A stretch of 64,000 bases of DNA from Maribacter algarum (ex Zhang et al. 2020) (GTDB lineage: Bacteria > Bacteroidota > Bacteroidia > Flavobacteriales > Flavobacteriaceae): assembly GCF_005885635.1 (NCBI RefSeq), contig NZ_VATY01000001.1, positions 992,001 through 1,056,000 on the forward strand. The letters run 5' to 3'. Positions 16,353 to 24,980 of this stretch are shown here, one piece after another; position 1 is the first letter of the stretch, and the number at the start of each line of letters is the position of its first letter. The translations under genes were made by a program, and so were the position numbers. Under the pieces are notes generated by a model. It did no database searches, was not told the DNA's origin, and saw only the letters and a program-made list of their open reading frames with translations.

Positions 16353-16379
16353 AAAATAGTTAATAATATTAACTATTTT
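16353..16379 (+). promoter_or_regulatory. Putative MarR operator D (nitrilase-fold gene promoter)
   Basis: AAAATAGTTAA (16353-16363) and its exact reverse complement (16369-16379) flank a 5-base spacer TAATA. Arms and spacing match operator B apart from one fewer T/A pair. The right arm makes TATTTTTA (16374-16381), one base off TAnnTTTG. The TTG start of the nitrilase-fold gene is 25 bases downstream. Confidence 0.65.
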
Positions 16380-16404
16380 TACGCCTAGATATAAAATTTC
16401 AATT

Positions 16405-17424
16405 TTGAATCTGATTCAGAGATATAAAGCACTTGCCTTACAAACTGAATGCTTTGCAATCAATAAATGCAAAGACAGAAGTTCTGCATATAATTTGATG
16501 CAAAAATCTTTGAATACAGTTTTGGCAGAAACGAAAGGTTCCAAAGCTTTTATCGGACCTGATTTGAAGCTTGTAGTGCTACCTGAATATTTTTTGACCA
16601 GTTTCCCTTTCGGGGAAAGTTTGGATGAATGGAGGGAAAAAGCATGCCTGTCGACAGATGATGCTCTGTTCAATCAAATGAAGGAGTTTTGTGTTCAACA
16701 GTCTATCTTTTTATCTGGGAATTTTTACGAGTTGGATGAAAATTTTCCTGAGTTATATTTCCAGAGCAGCTTCATTATTGATGATGAAGGCGAATTGATT
16801 TTGAAGTATCGAAGATTGAATTCGATGTTCGCACCGACACCACACGATGTATTGGACGATTATATAAAAGTCTACGGAGATGATGCACTTTTTCCAGTCG
16901 CGGATACAAAACTAGGAAAGCTGGCCTGTATCGCTTCGGAGGAAATTTTATATCCAGAAATAGCACGATGCCTTATGATGCGCGGGGCAGAAGTTTTTTT
17001 GCATTCTTCGTCGGAAGCTGGAAGTCCGCAATTGACCCATAAAGAAGTTGCTAAGAGAGCAAGGGCAATCGAAAATATGTGTTATGTGGTATCGGCAAAT
17101 TCAGCCGGGATTTCAGGTATTGATTTTCCCTTTGCCGCCACCGATGGGCTCTCAAAAGTTGTAAGTTATGAGGGACATATTTTATCTGAAGCAGGAACCG
17201 GTGGTAGTATGGTAGCTAACAATTATTTAGATATTGGCGCACTTAGAGACTATCGTTCAAAAGTCTCCATGCAAAATTATAATGCACGGCAGCGCTTTGA
17301 ACTTTACGCTCCCTCATACACAAATTTTACACATTACCCGGCCAATAGTTTTAAGATGGAAAATCCATCGAAAGAATTGTTTATAAAAACACAATTAAAC
17401 GTTATTAAAAAAATACAGAAGTAG
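16405..17424 (+). CDS. Nitrilase-superfamily protein with Ser at the catalytic Cys position
   Basis: The 339-residue protein begins with TTG; this start is needed to include the first beta strand (ALQTECFAINKCKD). The Glu (E61, VLPEYFL) and Lys (K134, LKYRRLN) of the nitrilase/amidase triad are visible. The nucleophile block reads GKLACIASEEILYPE: aligned on the G-K start and the P-E end, as in G-K-x(5)-C-x(5)-P-E, the catalytic Cys is Ser178, with a Cys three residues earlier (C175). Either Ser178 or C175 acts, or the protein is non-hydrolytic. I infer an amidase/ureidase-like role, with low certainty on activity. Operator D precedes it and the MarR gene follows after 54 bases. Confidence 0.82.
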   Translation: MNLIQRYKALALQTECFAINKCKDRSSAYNLMQKSLNTVLAETKGSKAFIGPDLKLVVLPEYFLTSFPFGESLDEWREKACLSTDDALFNQMKEFCVQQSIFLSGNFYELDENFPELYFQSSFIIDDEGELILKYRRLNSMFAPTPHDVLDDYIKVYGDDALFPVADTKLGKLACIASEEILYPEIARCLMMRGAEVFLHSSSEAGSPQLTHKEVAKRARAIENMCYVVSANSAGISGIDFPFAATDGLSKVVSYEGHILSEAGTGGSMVANNYLDIGALRDYRSKVSMQNYNARQRFELYAPSYTNFTHYPANSFKMENPSKELFIKTQLNVIKKIQK

Positions 17425-17478
17425 AGCTACGCGTCTTATATTGCAGAAGCTTTAATTCCCCACTTAATAGATAGAAAC

Positions 17479-17991
17479 ATGATAGAGAAAAGCATTGAAG
17501 AATCGATAGTATTGAGCATTTTTGAACTGGCCAATCAGTTGAAAAAAATAGGTGATGAAGTTTATCAAAAAGTTGAACTCACCACCCAGCAATGGCTAAT
17601 TTTATTGCATTTGGCTGAAAATCCAAACCTACCTTTTTTCAAGAGAGAGAAGCATAAAAAGGCCTTGATGGCAAGCGAATTGGCAGAATCATTGAACGTT
17701 TCACGCGCCAATATCACAAACCTTATCAACGTCCTTCTCGATAAAAATTTAATTAAGCAATACGAAGATGAAGACGATAGACGAAAAAAACGTTTAGAGC
17801 TCACAACAAAAGGCGTTGAATTGGTCAACCGAACCCAACCTTCTCGGCTTGCCGTAATTATGTTTTTGACCGAAGGTTTTAGCAAAGAAGAGAAGGAAAC
17901 CTTCTTACTCTTCTTAGAAGCCTGTACGGGTAAAATCACAGATGAGGAAGAAAAAATCAAGTCTTTTCACAAACTTTTGGTTGAAGCTTAA
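17479..17991 (+). CDS. MarR-family transcriptional regulator of the catabolic cluster
   Basis: The 170-residue protein has a winged helix-turn-helix of MarR type: TTQQWLILLHLAENP, then KALMASELAESLNVSRANITNLINVLLDKNLIKQYEDEDDRRKKRLELTTKG with the DxRxK wing. MarR proteins are dimers that bind inverted repeats and are released by aromatic or acidic ligands. It lies at the end of the cluster, and it is the only regulator gene between 790 and 18000. The repeated palindrome at 2218, 2272, 14148 and 16353 is therefore its most likely operator. No copy is seen in its own 54-base upstream gap, so it is probably read through from the nitrilase promoter. Confidence 0.88.
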   Translation: MIEKSIEESIVLSIFELANQLKKIGDEVYQKVELTTQQWLILLHLAENPNLPFFKREKHKKALMASELAESLNVSRANITNLINVLLDKNLIKQYEDEDDRRKKRLELTTKGVELVNRTQPSRLAVIMFLTEGFSKEEKETFLLFLEACTGKITDEEEKIKSFHKLLVEA

Positions 17992-18115
17992 CAATTAAAT
18001 ACTCAAGTATAGGTATAAATAGTCCTTTTTAAAAGAAGAAGCTTTCAATATATTTGATGTTGTCTATTTCATGAATAAGCAGGATAAATCTTCCACCCTT
18101 TTACTTTACAATAAC

Positions 18116-18149
18116 AAAAAAACCGTTCAAGAAATTGAACGGTTTTTTT
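18116..18149. terminator. Bidirectional Rho-independent terminator
   Basis: AACCGTTCAA (18121-18130), loop GAAA, and TTGAACGGTT (18135-18144) form a 10-base-pair hairpin flanked by A5 on the left and T5 on the right, so it can stop transcription from both sides: the rightward MarR unit and the leftward tRNA-Asn. The rest of 17992-18115 has no ORF or structure I can support. Confidence 0.88.
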
Positions 18150-18159
18150 GTTTAAAAAG

Positions 18160-18233
18160 CTCCCCCTCTTGGGCTCGAACCAAGGACCCTCTGATTAACA
18201 GTCAGATGCTCTAACCAACTGAGCTAAGGAGGA
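18160..18233 (-). tRNA. tRNA-Asn (anticodon GTT)
   Basis: On the reverse strand the acceptor stem TCCTCCT pairs with AGGGGGA, the D arm contains AGCTCAGTTGGTTAGAGC, the anticodon arm CTGACTGTTAATCAG places GTT in the loop, and the T arm has GGTTCGAGCC. The gene is 74 bases with G as discriminator and no encoded CCA. The terminator at 18116-18149 follows its 3' end. Confidence 0.96.
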
Positions 18234-18312
18234 GTGTTAACTTTAATTACTCAAAGCGGGTGCAAATATAATCGTTTTTTAAAATACCACAAACAAAAAA
18301 AAGCGGGATTTT

Positions 18313-19659
18313 CTATTTAAAAATTGCTCTATAGATATCGTTGCCATTTGCAAAGAAAACCAAGGCCAGCAATAATACGAAACCTACAATTTGAGCGTAT
18401 TCTAAAAACTTATCACTTGGCTTCTTACCACTGACCATTTCATATAATAAAAACATCACGTGACCACCATCCAAGGCCGGAATAGGAAGTAGGTTCAGCA
18501 CTGCTAACATGATAGATAAAAATGCGGTGATTCCCCAGAAAGATTCCCAGCTCCAATATGGTGGAAAAATATCGAAAATCGCTTTAAAACCACCAAGACC
18601 CTTATATGCGCCAGTGCTTGGTGTAAATATCTTTTTAAGTTGGGCTCCATAGCCCGTAAGTTCATTTGTAAATTTAGTAGCACCTACTGAAATACTTTCA
18701 ACGAAAGTATACTCCTTTCGAACTATCTTTAAGTAACCTAACTCTTCCAACTGTGGATAAGAACCCCCAGGATAAATACCAAATTTACCATCTGCGCTGA
18801 CTTGAAGTTCTGTTTCACTTTTTTGACCCTCTCTTAAAAATTCAACATTCACCTTTTGACCTTTTAATTCTTCTAACCTATTCGCCAATTGATCAAAAAA
18901 CTTCAACTCTTTACCATTAATGGAGAGAAAAACATCTCCTTCTTTCAAATCTGCATTGACATTGGCCGAACTGTCTGATACAGATGCAACTATGAAGGGA
19001 TAGCGGATTTCAAAAAAAGTATTCTCCTTGCCCTTATCACTTAATTTACCCAGAAAATCTTGTGGTAGAATAATTTTCTTTGTTTGCCCATCCCTGTCAA
19101 TAGTAATCTCATCTGCTGTAATTAAGTTTTTACGCATATCAGAATAGTTCTCATAAGCAACACCATTGATTGAGACTATTTTATCTCCTGTTTGGAACCC
19201 GGCATCTGTTAGTATGGGATTAGTTATTGAATAACCATCCTTTAAACTCTCGGTTGAAATATCGGTATCTCCATAGTAAAAGGAAGCAAAAACATAAATT
19301 AGGAAGGCAATCAAAAAGTTAACCGTTACACCCCCGAGCATTATAATTAATCGCTGCCAAGAAGGTTTACTTCGAAACTCCCAGGGTTTGGGTTCCTCTT
19401 GCATGGCTTCCGTATCCATACTTTCATCAATCATGCCCGCGATTTTAACGTACCCCCCCAAAGGTAACCAGCCAATACCATATTCAGTTTCACCGATTTT
19501 CTTCTTGAAAAGAGAAAATTTAACATCGAAGAACAAGTAGAATTTCTCCACCCTGGTTTTAAACCACTTTGCAGGTAAAAAGTGACCCATCTCGTGAAGA
19601 ACTATCAAAAGAGATAAACTTAATATAAACTGGGCAGCCTGAATGAAAATAGGACTCAT
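18313..19659 (-). CDS. rseP: RseP-type site-2 protease (RIP metalloprotease)
   Basis: The 448-residue integral membrane zinc protease has the HExxH site in the first membrane helix (VLHEMGHFLPAKWF), two PDZ-like regions in the periplasmic part (around GFQTGDKIVSINGVAYE and LKEGDVFLSINGKEL), and the C-terminal NLLPIPALDGGHVMFLLYE with the third metal ligand Asp. It cleaves membrane-bound anti-sigma factors and remnant signal peptides. Bacterial members usually have HELGH/HE(F/L)GH; HEMGH is a mild variant. The gene is single, divergent from the SCO1-like gene, and separated from it by ~160 bases. Possible substrates include the anti-sigma factor at 25608. Confidence 0.93.
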   Translation of the reverse strand: MSPIFIQAAQFILSLSLLIVLHEMGHFLPAKWFKTRVEKFYLFFDVKFSLFKKKIGETEYGIGWLPLGGYVKIAGMIDESMDTEAMQEEPKPWEFRSKPSWQRLIIMLGGVTVNFLIAFLIYVFASFYYGDTDISTESLKDGYSITNPILTDAGFQTGDKIVSINGVAYENYSDMRKNLITADEITIDRDGQTKKIILPQDFLGKLSDKGKENTFFEIRYPFIVASVSDSSANVNADLKEGDVFLSINGKELKFFDQLANRLEELKGQKVNVEFLREGQKSETELQVSADGKFGIYPGGSYPQLEELGYLKIVRKEYTFVESISVGATKFTNELTGYGAQLKKIFTPSTGAYKGLGGFKAIFDIFPPYWSWESFWGITAFLSIMLAVLNLLPIPALDGGHVMFLLYEMVSGKKPSDKFLEYAQIVGFVLLLALVFFANGNDIYRAIFK

Positions 19660-19776
19660 AGGAATTTTCTAAATTTAAAACGCACAAAAGTACAGCTTTA
19701 CGAGGTCTTATAAAAAGAAAGTATTTGTGCTCATTACTTTTTAAGAAAGATTTAGCAGCTCTAATCCACAGGTTTC

Positions 19777-19807
19777 TTGAACACCCGGCGGGTCTGCCGT
19801 ATCTTTG
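19777..19807 (+). promoter_or_regulatory. Putative Bacteroidota sigma-A promoter of the SCO1-like gene
   Basis: TTG (19777-19779) is 20 bases from TATCTTTG (19800-19807), which fits the TTG-N17-23-TAnnTTTG consensus of this phylum. The ATG of the SCO1-like gene follows at 19820, implying a very short leader. Confidence 0.5.
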
Positions 19808-19819
19808 CATAAAATTCAT

Positions 19820-20491
19820 ATGCGCTCATTCTTCGGTAAATACAAACTTTTTTTTCTAGTGCTTTTTTGTATTTCAGCAGTCATTATTTACCTTTTTTAT
19901 AATGCTCTGATACCTCAAGAGAAACTTCCTATATATCAACCCTCAATGGTGAATCCTGAATTAGTGGACAGCACTTTACAGAAAAAAAGAAAATACCATA
20001 CCATTGCAGATTTCTCGCTCACCAATCAAAACGGAAAGCGAATTACCCAAGCCGATTACAAGGATAAAATCTATATAGCAGATTTCTTTTTTACGACCTG
20101 CCCTACCATCTGTCCGATAATGACAAAAAATATGATGGAGATTCAAGAATATATCAAAGATGATGATGTGCTTCTTTTATCACATTCTGTAACTCCTGAA
20201 ATCGATTCTGTAGCCCAGCTCAAAAAATACGCTCTAGAAAAGGGAGTAGATGATATCAAATGGAATTTGGTTACCGGGGATAAAAAACTAATTTATGACC
20301 TCGCACGAAAATCATATTTGGCTGTTAAGACTGATGGCGATGGTGGACCATTTGATATGATTCATACCGAAAATTTTATTCTGGTAGACAAAGAAAGACG
20401 CATTCGTGGCTTCTATGATGGGACCAATACAGATGAAATTGAGAAATTGTTAGGGGATCTAGAGATTCTTCAAAATTCGTACCTCAAGTAA
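19820..20491 (+). CDS. SCO1/SenC-family thioredoxin-like copper protein
   Basis: I use the ATG at 19820 (223 residues) because a TTG at 19805 lies in the -7 box. The N-terminus is a single membrane anchor (YKLFFLVLFCISAVIIYLFY). The SCO copper/redox motif is FFTTCPTICPIMTKNM (Cys-x-x-x-Cys) with the distal His in DMIHTENFILV. SCO proteins deliver copper to the CuA site of cytochrome oxidase or act as thiol reductants. It precedes the feo genes by ~100 bases but probably has its own promoter. Confidence 0.9.
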   Translation: MRSFFGKYKLFFLVLFCISAVIIYLFYNALIPQEKLPIYQPSMVNPELVDSTLQKKRKYHTIADFSLTNQNGKRITQADYKDKIYIADFFFTTCPTICPIMTKNMMEIQEYIKDDDVLLLSHSVTPEIDSVAQLKKYALEKGVDDIKWNLVTGDKKLIYDLARKSYLAVKTDGDGGPFDMIHTENFILVDKERRIRGFYDGTNTDEIEKLLGDLEILQNSYLK

Positions 20492-20589
20492 TTTCCACTT
20501 TTTGATTCACATTTTTGGGTTTTTACAATAACGATTTGGGTTTTTTCTCCTATTTTTGCCTCCTTACTTATAATCAATCTAAATAAAAA

Positions 20590-20835
20590 TTGGGTATTAC
20601 AGTTGCTGATTTAAGACGTGGACAAAAGGGAATCATCAAAGAGTTTGCCGATGATTTACTTCCTATCAAACTTCTAGAATTAGGCTGTCTCCCTGGCAAT
20701 CAGATTGAACTAGTACAAGTTGCACCTCTCAAAGATCCAATCTATATCAATGTTAATGGTTCTCATATCGCCATTCGAAGGTCAACGGCTCTTCAGATAG
20801 AATTGGAAATGATTGAAGATAACCATGTATTATGA
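20590..20835 (+). CDS. feoA: Ferrous iron transport protein A
   Basis: The 81-residue SH3-like protein matches FeoA: TVADLRRGQKGIIKEFADDLLPIKLLELGCLPGNQIELVQ with a C-terminal PIYINVNGSHIAIRRSTALQIELE. It starts with TTG, and no in-frame ATG precedes the domain. FeoA is a small cytoplasmic regulator/partner of FeoB. A TATTTTTG box at 20551-20558 is a candidate -7 element. Its TGA overlaps the feoB ATG by 4 bases, the classical coupled arrangement. Confidence 0.93.
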   Translation: MGITVADLRRGQKGIIKEFADDLLPIKLLELGCLPGNQIELVQVAPLKDPIYINVNGSHIAIRRSTALQIELEMIEDNHVL

Positions 20836-23075
20836 GTAAACAGATTAATGTCGCGCTCATAGGAAACCCAAATACTGGTAAGACTTCAGTCTTTAATCAG
20901 CTTACAGGACTTAATCAAAAAGTAGGAAACTATCCCGGCATTACCGTTGAAAAAAAAGAAGGTATTTGCAAACTGCCTAGAGGAGTTAAAGCGCATATTC
21001 TGGATCTTCCAGGCACCTATAGCCTTAATACGACTTCATTGGATGAAAGTGTTGCCGTAGAACTACTACTCAACAAAAAGGATAAGGACCACCCCGATGT
21101 TGCTCTTGTTATTTCTGATGTTGAAAATCTGAAAAGGAACCTTCTTTTATTTACACAAATCAAAGACCTAAAAATTCCCGCAATATTGGTCATTAATATG
21201 GCGGATAGAATGTCAAGAACTGGTATCTCGGTTGATATTGAACAGTTAGAGGAACGATTAGATACTAAAATTGCATTGGTCAGTACCAGAAAGGAGACAG
21301 GTATTGAACGATTGAAGGAACTTATTGCGGACTACAAAAACCTCTCTTCCAAACCCAATGTCGATACTACTGTAATTGCACCCGAGTATTTTGAACGCCT
21401 GCAAAATACATTTCCAAACGAAGATTTGTACAAACTTTGGTTGGTCATTACTCAGGATGTCAATTTCATGCCTATCGAAAAGACGCTTATAAAAGATAGC
21501 ACATCTTTTGCGACAAAATCAAAGTCTGAACTGAAGCGTCTACAACAAAAAGAAACCATTGTGAGGTACCAATTTATCAATGGAATTCTTAAAGAAACGT
21601 ATAAAGTTGATGCGAATGCGGCCAAGGGTTTTCGTGCTACTTTAGATAAAGTACTGACACATAAAGTCTTTGGATATCTTATTTTCTTCTTCATACTGCT
21701 GACCATTTTTCAAGCGATATATGAATGGAGCAGCTATCCACAAGATTTGATTGAAGGTTTTTTTGCTTCCGCTGGGGAATGGGTCAAAAACACTTTACCT
21801 TCAGGAGCATTTACCGATTTAATTGCCGAGGGCATTATAGCAGGAATTAGCGGTATTGCTCTTTTCATCCCGCAAATTGCCTTTTTATTCTTGTTTATTT
21901 CTTTGCTTGAGGAATCAGGATATATGAGCCGGGTAGTCTTCTTAATGGATCGTTTAATGCGCCCATTCGGACTTAGTGGCAAAAGTGTGGTGCCTTTGAT
22001 TTCAGGCACCGCTTGTGCTATTCCAGCAGTAATGGCTACACGCACTATTGAAAATTGGAAGGAAAGATTGATTACTATTTTAGTGACTCCATTCACTACC
22101 TGTTCGGCAAGACTTCCCGTATATTTGATTATCATTTCGTTAGTCATCCCCGAAGGTCGATTTATTGGATTGAGCTATCAAGCGCTAACGCTTATGCTTT
22201 TGTACCTTATTGGGTTTGGAGCGGCCATACTTTCAGCTATGGTGCTGAACAAAATTCTGAAAATTAAAAGTCGTTCTTTCTTCGTAGTAGAAATGCCAAA
22301 TTATAAGCTGCCTCTTTTTAAAAATGTTGCCATTACTGTATGGGAAAAAACCAAAAGTTTTGTTTTTGGAGCAGGTAAAATAATCTTAGCAATCTCTATT
22401 ATTCTATGGTTTTTAGGTTCAAACGGATTTGCGGACGATTTCAAAAATGCAGAATCCATTGTTAAAAAGAGAATTGAAACCAATGGATTTTCTGAGTTCA
22501 ACAAAGCCAGTATTGAGACTGACCTGATTAATTACAACAAGTCTTTACAGGATAGTATTTGGAAAAAAGTTTATGTGCTGGACGCATCGGCTATAGCAGA
22601 TTCGATTCAGACTAAAAAAGCAATACTAGAAGAACTTGCGCAAAACCAAGAGATTGCTAGCCATAAGCTCGAAAATTCATACATGGGCTATGCCGGAAAA
22701 GCTATTGAGCCCGTCGTAAAACCGCTTGGTTATGATTGGAAAATTGGTATCGCAGTTCTTACATCTTTCGCAGCACGCGAAGTTTTTGTGGGAACTTTAG
22801 CTACCATTTACAGCGTTGGCGGTGGTGAAGATAATACAGAAACCATCACACAACGAATGGCTGCTGAAGTGAACCCACGAACAAAGGAACCTTTGTTTAA
22901 TTTGGCTTCTGGTATTTCACTACTTCTTTTTTATGCCTTTGCAATGCAATGTGTGAGTACACTAGCAGTGGTGAAACGTGAAACTAATTCATGGAAGTGG
23001 CCAGTTGCTCAATTGGTGTTTATGAGTGTTTTTGCCTATATTGTTGCTTTAATCGCTTATCAAATTTTAAAATAA
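20832..23075 (+). CDS. feoB: Ferrous iron transporter FeoB
   Basis: The 747-residue protein has an N-terminal G domain (G1 GNPNTGKTSVFNQLTG, G3 DLPGTYSL, G4 NMAD), a short linker domain, and a C-terminal membrane part with two Gate repeats (LISGTACAIPAVMATR, and FAAREVFVGTLATIYSVGG). It imports Fe(II) across the inner membrane. Residues ~525-610 form a soluble insertion between the helices, as is common in Bacteroidota FeoB. It is in an operon feoA-feoB-Cys-rich protein. A Fur box is not obvious upstream. Confidence 0.96.
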   Translation: MSKQINVALIGNPNTGKTSVFNQLTGLNQKVGNYPGITVEKKEGICKLPRGVKAHILDLPGTYSLNTTSLDESVAVELLLNKKDKDHPDVALVISDVENLKRNLLLFTQIKDLKIPAILVINMADRMSRTGISVDIEQLEERLDTKIALVSTRKETGIERLKELIADYKNLSSKPNVDTTVIAPEYFERLQNTFPNEDLYKLWLVITQDVNFMPIEKTLIKDSTSFATKSKSELKRLQQKETIVRYQFINGILKETYKVDANAAKGFRATLDKVLTHKVFGYLIFFFILLTIFQAIYEWSSYPQDLIEGFFASAGEWVKNTLPSGAFTDLIAEGIIAGISGIALFIPQIAFLFLFISLLEESGYMSRVVFLMDRLMRPFGLSGKSVVPLISGTACAIPAVMATRTIENWKERLITILVTPFTTCSARLPVYLIIISLVIPEGRFIGLSYQALTLMLLYLIGFGAAILSAMVLNKILKIKSRSFFVVEMPNYKLPLFKNVAITVWEKTKSFVFGAGKIILAISIILWFLGSNGFADDFKNAESIVKKRIETNGFSEFNKASIETDLINYNKSLQDSIWKKVYVLDASAIADSIQTKKAILEELAQNQEIASHKLENSYMGYAGKAIEPVVKPLGYDWKIGIAVLTSFAAREVFVGTLATIYSVGGGEDNTETITQRMAAEVNPRTKEPLFNLASGISLLLFYAFAMQCVSTLAVVKRETNSWKWPVAQLVFMSVFAYIVALIAYQILK

Positions 23076-23077
23076 TT

Positions 23078-23227
23078 ATGGAAAATCTTCAACTGATATT
23101 GGTCTATATAACACTGGCAATTGCGGTAGCTTACATCGTGAAGAAATTCTTTCTGCCCAAGGCACTTTTTGTTTCCAAAAAGTCGAATTCCAAAGCCTGT
23201 GGACAAGATGATTGCGGTTGTCACTAA
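23078..23227 (+). CDS. FeoB-associated Cys-rich membrane protein
   Basis: The start is the ATG at 23078, two bases after the feoB stop, which yields 49 residues; a longer frame beginning inside feoB is not credible. One N-terminal membrane helix (LILVYITLAIAVAYIVKKFF) is followed by a short basic stretch and a terminal Cys cluster ACGQDDCGCH. Small proteins of this kind follow feoB in many bacteria and may replace FeoC as an iron-binding accessory subunit. Confidence 0.85.
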   Translation: MENLQLILVYITLAIAVAYIVKKFFLPKALFVSKKSNSKACGQDDCGCH

Positions 23228-23257
23228 ATCACTTTAATACCTTCAATAATGAAATTA

Positions 23258-23275
23258 GTTACGCTAAAGCGTAAC
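23258..23275. other. Perfect short hairpin downstream of the feo operon
   Basis: GTTACGC, loop TAAA, GCGTAAC forms 7 perfect base pairs 30 bases after the last feo gene stop. There is no T-run, so it may be a 3' stabilising stem or a weak terminator. The rest of 23276-23424 contains a direct repeat of GATAAATCCGT and nothing else that I can support. Confidence 0.4.
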
Positions 23276-23424
23276 AATACCTCCTTCGGATTCGTCTTCA
23301 ACATAGGACAAGGTAGATAAATCCGTTAAAAAAAGGATAAATCCGTATTAAGGAAATCAAAAAAAGTGTGCTTTGTTCGGTAACTGTCGTTTTTTTGTTT
23401 TCCTAAACCCACCATCATTATTTT

Positions 23425-24957
23425 ATGTTGAAACTTACTCCTCCATTTTTCATCCTTTCTTTTGTAATCTTTGCTTCATTTGGGCAGGCACAAACCTTAA
23501 CCTCGGTAATAGTCGATTCGGCTACTCAGAAACCAATACCCTATGTTACCGTGCAGTTAAAGAAGAAAGGGGTTATTACCAATGAGGAAGGTCGATTTAC
23601 TTTTCAATTGGATAATACCATTCAACCAACTGATTCCCTATTTATTTCCTGCATTGGTTATGCGACCATAGGAAGACCTTTGAATCAGTTCACAGAAAAA
23701 CAGATTGTTCTGGCGGCCAAGGCCATCGATTTGAATCCTGTAATAGTAACCAATAAAAATTATACTCCTGAAGAAATTATAGAAATAGTCGAGGATAGTA
23801 TTAGCAAGAACTATAACCTAGGTCTAGGAAAAAAGCGCGTTTTTCTTCGCGAAACCTATAGTAGCCAGATTATGAAGACCGATTATACGTTGAAAAAATC
23901 AACAATTGATGCTTTTAACAAACAATTTATTGACAACCTTATCAATCAAATACCTAAAAACAATACAGTTTATAATGAGGCTCTTGGAGACCTTTACGGC
24001 GGTAGCGATGGTGATCAACAAAAACTAGATTTAATAAAAGCTTCAGAGCTATACGACAAAAGCATGGAGCTCGATTTTGAAATTCTTGAAGAGAAGTTCA
24101 ATAAAATCATGAAGGAAAATGTGAAGACAGATTCGTACTTTAAGATTAAATCCGGTCTCTTTGGCACCAAAGTAGATGCAGATGAGATGTTTGAATCAGA
24201 AGTTGACTCAACCGATGTTGCTGCCTTAAACGAACAGCTTGAGAAAGAAAAAGAGAGCAAAGAGAATCGCAAAAAATTCTTTGCTAAATACAAAAGGCAA
24301 ACCATGGGCAACCTTTATGAGAATCTGCCTGTTTTTGAGGATACAGATTATAATGTACTCTTCAAACCCGGTCGTTATGAACTCGCACTTGAAGATTTTA
24401 CCTATTTAGGTGATGCTGCAGTATACGTCCTTAGTTTTACACCTAAAAGATCGGAAGAATTTAAAGGGAAGCTCTATATCAATTCAGATGATTTCGCCTT
24501 AATCCGGATGGATTTTGAAAACGTAAAACCTTTGCGTGATTTTAGTTTGTTAGGCGTTTCACTAAAAGAATATTTGGCGAAGGGAAGAATAATTTTTACC
24601 AAAGGCAATGACCAAAAATATCATTTGAGCTATTATGATATAACAAAGGGAATTCGTGCAGGTTTTAGAAGGCCTCTTAAGATCATCGAAAAAAACAAAA
24701 ACGTAAAAGGGCGTAGAAAACAGAATGAGCTTTCAATGAAGGTAGATGCCGCTTTCGGTAACCGGAACCGCTATGAATTGGTTGTATTCGATGAAACTCC
24801 TATTAACCTTTCTCAGTATGACTCTTTCAAGGAAAACAATACCGTCCTCCCAAAATATATGCCCAATTATGATCCCGAATTTTGGAAAGGGTACGATATC
24901 ATAGAGCCTAATCAGGCCATAAAAGAGTTTACTTCAATAGGCGAAGCGGAGGACTAA
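23425..24957 (+). CDS. Exported protein with N-terminal carboxypeptidase-regulatory-like domain
   Basis: The 510-residue protein has a signal peptide (LTPPFFILSFVIFASFGQAQ) and then a CarboxypepD_reg-like beta-sandwich (VIVDSATQKPIPYVTVQLKKKGVITNEEGRFTF to about residue 90). The remaining ~400 residues resemble the outer-membrane-associated carboxypeptidase-like regulatory proteins (DUF5686-like group) of Flavobacteriia, including a charged coiled region around 250-290 (EKEKESKENRKKFF). No catalytic site is evident. It stands alone between the feo operon and the ECF sigma operon and is followed by a strong terminator. Confidence 0.75.
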   Translation: MLKLTPPFFILSFVIFASFGQAQTLTSVIVDSATQKPIPYVTVQLKKKGVITNEEGRFTFQLDNTIQPTDSLFISCIGYATIGRPLNQFTEKQIVLAAKAIDLNPVIVTNKNYTPEEIIEIVEDSISKNYNLGLGKKRVFLRETYSSQIMKTDYTLKKSTIDAFNKQFIDNLINQIPKNNTVYNEALGDLYGGSDGDQQKLDLIKASELYDKSMELDFEILEEKFNKIMKENVKTDSYFKIKSGLFGTKVDADEMFESEVDSTDVAALNEQLEKEKESKENRKKFFAKYKRQTMGNLYENLPVFEDTDYNVLFKPGRYELALEDFTYLGDAAVYVLSFTPKRSEEFKGKLYINSDDFALIRMDFENVKPLRDFSLLGVSLKEYLAKGRIIFTKGNDQKYHLSYYDITKGIRAGFRRPLKIIEKNKNVKGRRKQNELSMKVDAAFGNRNRYELVVFDETPINLSQYDSFKENNTVLPKYMPNYDPEFWKGYDIIEPNQAIKEFTSIGEAED

Positions 24958-24980
24958 AACAATAAGTATTTGACATAGTT

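Noticed and set aside
22991-23077. Longer frame of the Cys-rich Feo protein beginning inside feoB
   Set aside because: It would overlap feoB out of frame; the ATG at 23078 gives the known 49-residue family form.
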